A DNA stretch of 64,000 nt from Asticcacaulis taihuensis (lineage in GTDB: Bacteria > Pseudomonadota > Alphaproteobacteria > Caulobacterales > Caulobacteraceae): contig NZ_FMTS01000003.1 of the NCBI RefSeq assembly GCF_900100255.1, positions 1 to 64,000 on the forward strand. Reading direction: 5' to 3'. This document shows, piece by piece, positions 55,181 through 62,415 of this stretch. A model generated the notes under the pieces. That model was given only the letters and a program-made list of their open reading frames with translations. It made no database searches and was not told the DNA's origin. Numbering within the stretch: the stretch's first letter is position 1; each line of letters opens with the position of its first letter. The position numbers were made by a program, and so were the translations under genes.

Positions 55181-56185
55181 TTACCTGCTGACCACAAGCA
55201 CCTTGAAAGTGCCGGGCAGGATGTTCGGTTTGCCGGTCTTGGGGTCTTCAGGACCGAACTCTGCGGTTGGCAGGAAGATACGGCCGGTGGCGGTATCGAG
55301 TGTGGCTGTGCGCGCGCCTGATCCGGTCGTCACCGTGTCGATGACATGCGGGACGCCTGCAAAGCTGATAACCGTCAACTTGCCGTCACGGGAGGGAATA
55401 TAGCCTTGATTCGTACGGGCGTCGTAGAGCGCGGCATCTGGACCCGCGCCGACTGGCAGAGTTGCCACTTCGGCGCCGGTATCCGCATTGGAGACACGGG
55501 CGATGCCATTCTGGCACGCCGAGAGGATCAGCCGGCCGTTTGGTACAAATGCCATGCCCGAAGGTTCTTCACAGTCATCCAGAGGGTGAGTGGCCACGAT
55601 CTTCAGAGTCCGGGCATCCACCGTTACGAACGCATTCCTGTCTTCCAGATGAGTGAAGACGAGCCCCTGTCCATCGACCGCTCCCGATTCGGCCGCGCCG
55701 CCGACATCGACACGGCCGGCCAGGGTTGATGTCGTAAGGTCGATAGCGTCCAGCGCGCCACCTTTATTGGCCATGACAAAAGCCAGGCCGGTGACGGGTT
55801 CGACAATTGCGGCATCCGGTTTGGCGTCTGTCCTGATTTCGGCTTTCACGGCGCCGGTTGCGGCGTCATTGATGGTGACGCTGTCGGCCTTGCCCTGCGT
55901 GATCAGCAGGTCAAGCCCCCCATGAACCGGCAGGGCGATATGGGCGCCCTTGGCATCGGCCAGGTGCGGCGAGGCCAGGCCGGTTTTCAGGTCGACAGCC
56001 GAGATAAAGCTGCCATGGGCCAAGTAAAGGGTCTGCCTGCCGGGATCAAAGCTTATGTAGTCCCAGCCGCCATCGCCGCCGATCTTCAACGCATCGGTGA
56101 GCTTCAGGCCGGATGACTGCGCCAGCGAGGCATTGCCATAAAAGCCGCATAAGACTGCAAATGCTAAACTCGTCAGTCTGATCAT
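55181..56185 (-). CDS. YncE-like beta-propeller, periplasmic
   Basis: 334 residues. Signal peptide (IRLTSLAFAVLCGFYGNASLAQ). Repeated blade patterns of the YVTN/YncE type are visible (YISFDPGRQTLYLAHGSFIS, DAKPDAAIVEPVTGLAFVM, EVATLPVGAGPDAALYDART, DTATGRIFLPTAEFGPED). YncE-like proteins are periplasmic propellers of mostly unknown role. Its position as first gene of the RND operon, with the candidate regulator site 88 bases upstream, suggests a sensor or accessory role in efflux. Confidence 0.8.
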   Translation of the reverse strand: MIRLTSLAFAVLCGFYGNASLAQSSGLKLTDALKIGGDGGWDYISFDPGRQTLYLAHGSFISAVDLKTGLASPHLADAKGAHIALPVHGGLDLLITQGKADSVTINDAATGAVKAEIRTDAKPDAAIVEPVTGLAFVMANKGGALDAIDLTTSTLAGRVDVGGAAESGAVDGQGLVFTHLEDRNAFVTVDARTLKIVATHPLDDCEEPSGMAFVPNGRLILSACQNGIARVSNADTGAEVATLPVGAGPDAALYDARTNQGYIPSRDGKLTVISFAGVPHVIDTVTTGSGARTATLDTATGRIFLPTAEFGPEDPKTGKPNILPGTFKVLVVSR

Positions 56186-56198
56186 TGGATAAGCCTTT

Positions 56199-56235
56199 CA
56201 TGGGAGGCTGGCATGGGAGGTTGGCATGGGGGTGG
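56199..56235. repeat. Short tandem repeat in the efflux operon leader
   Basis: Two 13-base copies of CATGGGAGGYTGG and a shorter third copy, directly upstream of the beta-propeller gene. Confidence 0.6.
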
Positions 56236-56272
56236 CCTAAGGCCGATAACGCAGGTTTATGCTTAGCAAACG

Positions 56273-56292
56273 AAACTGAAGCGAAATTGAAA
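56273..56292. promoter_or_regulatory. Candidate response-regulator site before the efflux operon
   Basis: Two tandem half-sites with an 11-base period: GAAACTGAAGC, then GAAATTGAAAT. Over the 20 aligned bases it matches the site at 45826-45845 at 18 positions. It lies 88 bases upstream of the first gene of the operon, in the same orientation relative to transcription. Confidence 0.65.
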
Positions 56293-56369
56293 TTCCGGAG
56301 GCGCGGATGTTTTTTTGCCCGCCGGGCAAATGAAATGGCCTGAAGCTGACAATGCGGGCGTTGGCGACC

Positions 56370-57194
56370 TTATAGCGTTGAGGACTCTGTCAGCACGATG
56401 CGCTCCGGATGGGTAAAGACCTCGAAGCCATTGTGACGGGCGACGGCGATCACGGTCAGGCCGGCGGCTTCGGCCGTGCGCAGGGCCAGGGCCGTGGGGG
56501 CCGAGATGGCGATCAGGACCGGCGCGCCGATCACCGCGGCCTTTTGCACCATCTCGAGCGAGACGCGGCTGGTCAGGACGATCGCGCCGGTTTCTCCCGT
56601 GACGCCCGTGCGAGCCAGGGCGCCGGCCAGCTTGTCGAGCGCATTGTGCCGGCCGACATCTTCCCGCACCGCGACCAGTCCTTCGCCCGGCGACCAGAAG
56701 CCGGCAGCATGGACGGCCCGTGTCTGTTCGCCGAGTGGTTGCCGGGTTTCAAGGCTTGTCACGGCATTCAGGATATCGGACGCCGTCATTTTCAGGGCGG
56801 AAGGCCCGATCGGCACGCGTAACCGCAAAACCTCTTCCAGGCTGTCCAGGCCGCACAGGCCGCAACCCGTGGGGCCGGTGCGGCTGCGTCGGCGGGCGGT
56901 CATTAACTGGCCGCGTTCCGGCGTCAGCCACATCCGGGCTTCTATGCCGTTAGGGCCAGGCACGATATCCAGACGCCGGATATCTTCCGGCTGCGAGATC
57001 AGGCCCTCAGTGAGGCTGAACCCATAGGCAAAATCCTCCAGATCGGCCGGCGTCGCCATCATGACGGCCTCGGTTGAGGCATCATAGACCAGGGCCACCG
57101 GCACTTCCTCGGCGACTTGGCGCGTACCGGCACGGGCTGTATCGGCCCAGACGATATGGCTTACGGAGGAAAAAGGCGCCGGAATGGATGCCAT
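56370..57194 (-). CDS. fdhD: Formate dehydrogenase accessory sulfurtransferase FdhD
   Basis: 274 residues. It contains the essential CxxC (GPTGCGLCGLDS, Cys about 110 and 113) that passes sulfur to the molybdenum cofactor. Further family blocks are TRAVHAAGFWSPG, AVREDVGRHNALDKL and LTSRVSLEMVQKAAVIGAPV. FdhD activates formate-dehydrogenase-type enzymes. Its ATG overlaps the stop of the molybdoenzyme gene as TGATG, so the two are made together, and its partner is clear. Confidence 0.93.
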   Translation of the reverse strand: MASIPAPFSSVSHIVWADTARAGTRQVAEEVPVALVYDASTEAVMMATPADLEDFAYGFSLTEGLISQPEDIRRLDIVPGPNGIEARMWLTPERGQLMTARRRSRTGPTGCGLCGLDSLEEVLRLRVPIGPSALKMTASDILNAVTSLETRQPLGEQTRAVHAAGFWSPGEGLVAVREDVGRHNALDKLAGALARTGVTGETGAIVLTSRVSLEMVQKAAVIGAPVLIAISAPTALALRTAEAAGLTVIAVARHNGFEVFTHPERIVLTESSTL

Positions 57195-59473
57195 CAGGCG
57201 GCGGCCGGACTGCGCGATATCCGCACCGGCACGGACTTGTAGGAGGGGGTGCCGCTGGTCTTGTCGTGGCGCGACAGCGGGATCAGCACATTGGCTTCGG
57301 GATAGTAGGCGGCGGCACAGCCGCGCGGGATATTGTAGCTGACCACCGAATAGCCGGCCAGGATGGCATCGGACACCGCCGAGGATACATCCACCACATC
57401 GCCGGTGACGAGGCCGCGCGCCGCCAGGTCATCCGGGTTCATGAAGATGACATCGCGGCGGCCGAAAACGCCGCGATAACGGTCATCCAGGCCGTAGATG
57501 GTGGTGTTGTACTGGTCGTGGCTGCGCAGGGTGGTCAGGGTCAGCACCTCCGGATCGGGATCGGCCGCCTCGGTATGCAGACCGGCGAACACGCGAAACT
57601 CAGCCTTGCCGGACGGGGTTTTCCATATGCGCTCAGAAGGCCCGACCGGCAGCCGGAAACCGCCCGGCGTGCGGATGCGTTCATTATAGTCATGGAAGGC
57701 CGGCAGCACCTGGGCGATGGCGTCGCGGATCAGGCCATAGTCATCGGCATAGGCTTCCCAGGGGATAGCGAAACGGTCGCCGAGGACCGCGCGCGCCAGG
57801 CTGGCCACGATCCACGGTTCCGAACGGACCTGTTCCGAAGGCGGTGGCAGCTTGCCAGTCGAGGCGTGGACCATCGACATGGTGTCCTCGACCGTCACCG
57901 ACTGCGGGCCGGACGCCTGCATGTCCAGTTCGGTGCGGCCTAGGCAGGGCAGGAGGATGTTCTCCTTCGCCAGCAGGAGGTGCGAGCGGTTGAGCTTGGT
58001 GGCGACATGTACCGCCAGATCGAGACCGCGCACTGCCGCGAAGCTGCGCGCCGGGTCCGACATGGCGACCGCCAGATTGCCGCCGAGGCAGACCATGACC
58101 TTGGAACGGCCCTCCGCCATGGCTTCCATCGCCGCCACGGCATCATGACCATGCGCCACCGGCGGATCAAAGCCATAAACCCGTTTGATGCCTTCGCGCA
58201 GAGGGGCGGGCGCCTTTTCATCGATGCCGACCGTGCGGTCGCCCTGCACATTGGAATGGCCGCGCAAGGGACAGATGCCGGCGCCGGGGCGGCCATAATT
58301 GCCGCGCAGCAACAGCAGGTTGGAAATCTGCTGCACGGCGGCGGTACCCTGGCTGTGCTGGGTGACGCCCATGCCGTAACAGACGATGACGGATTTGGCC
58401 GTTGCGTAAATCTGGCCGGCCTGTTCGAGCTGGATGCGCGTCAGGCCGGACGCGGCCTCGATCTCTTCCCACAGACAGGCGCGCAGATCGTTGATCAGTG
58501 GCGCGATGCCCTGTGTATGTTCGGCCAGGAAGGCGCGGTCAAGAACGCCGTCGCCGCCGGCGGCCAGGTCAGCATCATCGAGCGCGATGACAGCCTTCAT
58601 GACGCCTTTCAGCGCCGCGATATCGCCGCCGACCTTCAGTTGCAGGTAGTCGCTGGCGATCGGCGTCGCGGTCAGGGTCGCCATCTCCACAGGCGATTGC
58701 GGCGAGGCAAAGCGCTCAAGGGCGCGCTCCTTCAGCGGGTTGAACACCACGATCGGCGCGCCGCGCCTGGATACCTCACGCAAGGTGGTCATCATGCGCG
58801 GATGATTGGTGCCGGGATTATGGCCGATGGAGAAGATGGCGTCGGCATGATCGAAGTCTTCGAGCGTTATCGAGGCTTTGCCGAGCCCGATCACCTCAGC
58901 CAGCCCGACGCTGGTCGCCTCATGGCACATGTTCGAGCAGTCGGGGAAGTTGTTGGTGCCGAAGGCGCGCACGAAAAGCTGGAATAGGAATGCTGCTTCG
59001 TTGGAGGCGCGGCCGGAGGTGTAGAACTCCGCCATGTTCGGATCGGGCAGGGCGTTCAGGGCCGTGGCGATACGCTGGAAGGCGTCCGCCCAGGCGATTT
59101 CGACATAGCGGTCGGTGGCCGGATTATAGACCATCGGGTGGGTGAGCCGGCCCAGGTCCTCGATATCGTGGTCATGCCAGGTGAGCAACTCGCGCACACT
59201 GTGCTGGCTTAAGACCTCCGGCGTGGCGCGTTTGCGGGTGGCCTCCCAGGTGACGGCCTTGGCGCCGTTTTCGCAGAATTCAAACGCCGAGGTGTGTTTG
59301 GGGTCGGGCCAGGCACAGCCGGGGCAGTCAAAGCCATGCGGCTGGTTATTGCGCATCAGGGTTTGCGAGCCGGCCACGATATCCATCTGGCTGCGCAGCG
59401 TTCGCGCCACCGCCCTGAGCGCGCCCCAGCCGCCGGCCGGGGCATGATATTCGCGGATACCTTCGTCTGACAT
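57194..59473 (-). CDS. FdhF/YdeP-family molybdopterin oxidoreductase, alpha subunit
   Basis: 759 residues. The N-terminus has a cysteine cluster (FDCPGCAWPDP and FEFCENG) for an iron-sulfur centre. The likely active-site pair is Cys-His in SNMCHEATSVG, aligned with the selenocysteine-His of E. coli FdhF, so this is a cysteine version. Cofactor-binding blocks include SIGHNPGTNHPRMM, LRGNYGRPGAGICPLRGHSN, VCLGGNLAVAMSDP and TTLRSHDQYNTTIYGLDDRY. No beta or gamma subunit is adjacent, as is common for YdeP-like proteins linked to acid resistance or formate oxidation. The substrate is not proven. Confidence 0.9.
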   Translation of the reverse strand: MSDEGIREYHAPAGGWGALRAVARTLRSQMDIVAGSQTLMRNNQPHGFDCPGCAWPDPKHTSAFEFCENGAKAVTWEATRKRATPEVLSQHSVRELLTWHDHDIEDLGRLTHPMVYNPATDRYVEIAWADAFQRIATALNALPDPNMAEFYTSGRASNEAAFLFQLFVRAFGTNNFPDCSNMCHEATSVGLAEVIGLGKASITLEDFDHADAIFSIGHNPGTNHPRMMTTLREVSRRGAPIVVFNPLKERALERFASPQSPVEMATLTATPIASDYLQLKVGGDIAALKGVMKAVIALDDADLAAGGDGVLDRAFLAEHTQGIAPLINDLRACLWEEIEAASGLTRIQLEQAGQIYATAKSVIVCYGMGVTQHSQGTAAVQQISNLLLLRGNYGRPGAGICPLRGHSNVQGDRTVGIDEKAPAPLREGIKRVYGFDPPVAHGHDAVAAMEAMAEGRSKVMVCLGGNLAVAMSDPARSFAAVRGLDLAVHVATKLNRSHLLLAKENILLPCLGRTELDMQASGPQSVTVEDTMSMVHASTGKLPPPSEQVRSEPWIVASLARAVLGDRFAIPWEAYADDYGLIRDAIAQVLPAFHDYNERIRTPGGFRLPVGPSERIWKTPSGKAEFRVFAGLHTEAADPDPEVLTLTTLRSHDQYNTTIYGLDDRYRGVFGRRDVIFMNPDDLAARGLVTGDVVDVSSAVSDAILAGYSVVSYNIPRGCAAAYYPEANVLIPLSRHDKTSGTPSYKSVPVRISRSPAAA

Positions 59474-59480
59474 GGCGACT

Positions 59481-59522
59481 CCTGCCTTCTGGAGAAGCCT
59501 TGTATCACCCCTCGAAGGCAGG
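59481..59522 (-). promoter_or_regulatory. Leader hairpin covering the ribosome site of the molybdoenzyme gene
   Basis: CCTGCCTTC (59481-59489) and GAAGGCAGG (59514-59522) form a 9-bp inverted repeat directly before the start codon. On the mRNA the second arm includes the AGG of the GGCAGGAG ribosome site, so folding could limit translation. Confidence 0.45.
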
Positions 59523-59636
59523 TTCCAATAGGCTTGTCAGACGTTTATGGCCGCCCTGAAACCGCCGCGTCGGTAAACCGTGAGTCGGCTATGAAACAGT
59601 CGCGCGGGCAACTCGCAGGTTAATGCGGCACAGGTG

Positions 59637-62012
59637 TTAAGCCGTGACACCGGCGGGCGCGGCGGTGAACAGCAGGATGTCGAACACCATGGCGGTGGAG
59701 CGGCCTTCCTTCGGCACCAGCTTGATCGTGACCTCCGTCTTGCCCTGGGTCAGGGCTTCCGGCACCGGATATTGCTCATCGAAGAATTCGCCCGGTTTCA
59801 TTGGCGTCTTGTGCGAGACATTGGTTAGCAACTGCCCGTCGATCAGGATATCGAAATCGCAGCGGTCATCGCCCCAATAGGTAGCCTGCATCACCAGAGG
59901 ACCAGGCTTCACCTTCATTGTGAAGGACATAAAGCCGCCGGAGCGGGCGTCACGGCCGTTGCGGCCGCGATAGGTGCCGGGCCAGGAGACATCGGATTCG
60001 AGATTGTGGTCGCGCTCGGCCTGCATTTCGCCGAGGTGCATGACATCGACCGAGCGGGCAGCAAGGTCGCGCTGGCGGGCCTGCTCAGTGAGGAAGGCGG
60101 CTTCCTCGACCTTCCATGCGGCCTCGTTAAATGCCTTGAAATAGACGGCGCTGCGGCGTTCCCACTGGCTGTAGAACGGCACGATCTTCAGTTCGCCCGG
60201 CCGGCCGATGCCGACGGTCTTGAACTCGGCCTTCTCGATCGCCACCGGCGCGAAACCGGCCAGCAGGTCATTGCCCACCAGGGCCGGATCGGTGGCCTTG
60301 TAATCGTCATCAACCGAAGCGAGGTCGGCGGCCATGACCATCGGGCCGCGCAGGAGGGCGACCACGCCCGGATTATCCGCGGTCGGCTCGATGCGCAGAT
60401 CCATTGGCAGGTTGAGCGCCAGGCTGTCGCCCGCCTTCCAGACACGATCGACGATCAGATAGCCATTGTCACGCGCGGCTTCGACCGACTTGCCATTCAC
60501 TTTGAGTGCGGCGGATTTCGCCCACCCGGGCACACGTAAGCCCAGCTTGAAGCGGGCCGGGCGGCGTAAGGTAGTCAGGCTGAGCTTGATGGCGCCATTA
60601 TAGGGATAGCCGGTATCGAGGCGCAGACTGGCGCCCCTGGCGGCCCATTTGGCGGTGGACGGGATATAGAGATTGACGAACAGGGTGTCCGCCGTCTGCC
60701 AGTAGATCGACTCGGCGTGTTTGGCGTGGCTTTCCATGCCGGTGCCGTGGCAGCAGGTCCAGTTATCGTCCGCGGAGGAGAAGCCGCGGGCAGCGCCGGT
60801 GAACAGCGGCGTCATGTAGGAGAACATGCCGGTCTTCGGGTTTTGCTGCGCCATGACGTGGTTGAGGTGAGCGCGCTCGAAATAGTCGAAATAGGCGGCA
60901 TCGGGTGACCAGCGATACAGGTCGCGGGTCAGCTTCATCATGTTGTAAGTGGCGCAGTGCTCGCAGGTCGCCTCGGTGATGTGCTTCGAGATGGTATCGG
61001 GCTCGAAGAAGTATTCGCGGTCGCCATTGCCGCCGATGACGAACGAATGGTGCTTCGTCACGCGCTCCCAGAAGAAGGCGGCGGCGGTGTGGTAATCGGC
61101 CTTGCCGGTGACGTCGTACAGACGCGCCAGACCCAGCACTTTCGGGATATTGGTGTTGGAGTGGATATTGGCCAGCTTGTCCTGCTGGGCCACCAGCGAA
61201 TCGAGCACCTTGTGGTGGTAGAGGCGTTCCGAAAGCTTCAGCCAGCGCGGATCATTGGTGCGCTGGTAAAGCTCGGCGAAGCTGTCATTGATGCCGCCGT
61301 GCTCGCAGTTCAGCACCTCCTGCACCTGGGCGTCGGAAAGGGCGGCGAACACCTTGTCGATATAGCCACCGAGGCTGACGGCCACCGGAATGGCCTTGTC
61401 GAGACCGCACAGGCTTTGCGCATCGAACAGGCCGCTATAAAGCTTGTGCCAGTTATAGAAGGGCACCCAGCAGCCATTAAGATCGAAGCCGGCCGAGCGG
61501 ATATCGCCCGCCATGATTTCCGGGAAAATCTCCTTGCCGTCGACAATGGTGCCATCCTTACGCTTGCGCAGGAAGCCGGCGACATAGCCGTCGCCCTGGG
61601 CGCCCTGGATCAGGGCCAGTTCCTCGATGACGTACGCGGCGCGTTGTTTCAGTACCGGATCGCCGGTCTGGGCATACATCAAGGAAATGGCGGAGAGATA
61701 GTGACCCAGGCTGTGGCCGGCGATGGTGTCGTTTTCCCAGCCGCCATAGGCTTCGGCCTTGGGTTTCAGGCCGGCGCCCTTGCGGAAATTATGCAGGAAG
61801 CGGTCGGGCTCTAGTGTCACCAGATAGGTGTGGTTGACATCGAGCGCGGTCTTGTAGGGAGAGGGCAGGAGGCGCACATCCTCAAGCGGCAGGCTGGTGA
61901 TTTTTTGCGGTGTCATATTGCCGGCAAAGCTGCGGCTTGAAAACAGTCCGAGCCCCGCGAAAGCCGCCGTCGCGGTTAAGATTTGGCGACGATTGCCGGT
62001 CAGATTGGCCAT
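59637..62012 (-). CDS. Beta-L-arabinofuranosidase, GH127/GH146 type (DUF1680)
   Basis: 791 residues from ATG 62010-62012, with a perfect GGAGG ribosome site. A longer start at 62078 would add 22 residues through the promoter inverted repeat. Twin-arginine leader (NRRQILTATAAFAGLGLF). The alpha/alpha barrel carries the zinc-cysteine site: EATCEHCATYNMMK (Glu and Cys ligands) and WTCCHGTGMESHAKH (Cys pair, nucleophile Cys). A C-terminal beta region includes FMSFTMKVKPGPLVMQATYW. It releases L-arabinose from arabinan or arabinogalactan side chains. The CCxGTGMExHxKx form is closer to GH146 than to HypBA1. Confidence 0.9.
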   Translation of the reverse strand: MANLTGNRRQILTATAAFAGLGLFSSRSFAGNMTPQKITSLPLEDVRLLPSPYKTALDVNHTYLVTLEPDRFLHNFRKGAGLKPKAEAYGGWENDTIAGHSLGHYLSAISLMYAQTGDPVLKQRAAYVIEELALIQGAQGDGYVAGFLRKRKDGTIVDGKEIFPEIMAGDIRSAGFDLNGCWVPFYNWHKLYSGLFDAQSLCGLDKAIPVAVSLGGYIDKVFAALSDAQVQEVLNCEHGGINDSFAELYQRTNDPRWLKLSERLYHHKVLDSLVAQQDKLANIHSNTNIPKVLGLARLYDVTGKADYHTAAAFFWERVTKHHSFVIGGNGDREYFFEPDTISKHITEATCEHCATYNMMKLTRDLYRWSPDAAYFDYFERAHLNHVMAQQNPKTGMFSYMTPLFTGAARGFSSADDNWTCCHGTGMESHAKHAESIYWQTADTLFVNLYIPSTAKWAARGASLRLDTGYPYNGAIKLSLTTLRRPARFKLGLRVPGWAKSAALKVNGKSVEAARDNGYLIVDRVWKAGDSLALNLPMDLRIEPTADNPGVVALLRGPMVMAADLASVDDDYKATDPALVGNDLLAGFAPVAIEKAEFKTVGIGRPGELKIVPFYSQWERRSAVYFKAFNEAAWKVEEAAFLTEQARQRDLAARSVDVMHLGEMQAERDHNLESDVSWPGTYRGRNGRDARSGGFMSFTMKVKPGPLVMQATYWGDDRCDFDILIDGQLLTNVSHKTPMKPGEFFDEQYPVPEALTQGKTEVTIKLVPKEGRSTAMVFDILLFTAAPAGVTA

Positions 62013-62039
62013 TTTACCCTCCAGTTGTCGGACAATTTG

Positions 62040-62052
62040 GTATACAATATAC
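62040..62052. promoter_or_regulatory. Palindromic operator before the GH127/146 gene
   Basis: GTATA-CAA-TATAC, preceded by TTG. It resembles GntR-type (ExuR/UxuR-like TTGGTATACCAA) operators. It lies about 28-40 bases before the start and differs from the LacI motif of the pectin locus. Confidence 0.5.
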
Positions 62053-62415
62053 ACTGAATTGCAAGTCCTAAAGCGCATACCCGCCGTAATCCGGCGGCGT
62101 TTTTGGGTGAAAAATATTTGCTTTTGACCGGATTTTTTTCGCAGAGCATATGAAAATCGCCCATCCTTTTATGATGGTTGCCTATGCGGTGGATATTTTT
62201 TGTAAAATAATACAATGTGTTATGAATTGCGGCGGATTTCGTTCCTATATATGGAATGCGTGCTGGGCCTACCCTTGACCTGTTGCATATTGGATACATT
62301 AAATTGTCATGTTATTAGATTTGTCACGATATTGCCGTATATCGTATAAAATATTTTGACGATCTCCATTTTTCATGTCCACATCGTGTCATCAGTTTAT
62401 CAACGGGGAATACAG
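62053..62415. other. AT-rich divergent promoter region
   Basis: About 360 bases between the GH127/146 gene and the divergent TonB receptor. It is clearly more AT-rich than its surroundings and has no gene. Promoters for both neighbours are expected here; no further site could be named with confidence. Confidence 0.5.

Noticed and set aside
56314-56330. TTTGCCC-GCC-GGGCAAA hairpin as terminator of fdhD
   Set aside because: The T-run precedes the stem on the plus strand and becomes an A-run after it on the minus strand, the wrong order for an intrinsic terminator in either direction.
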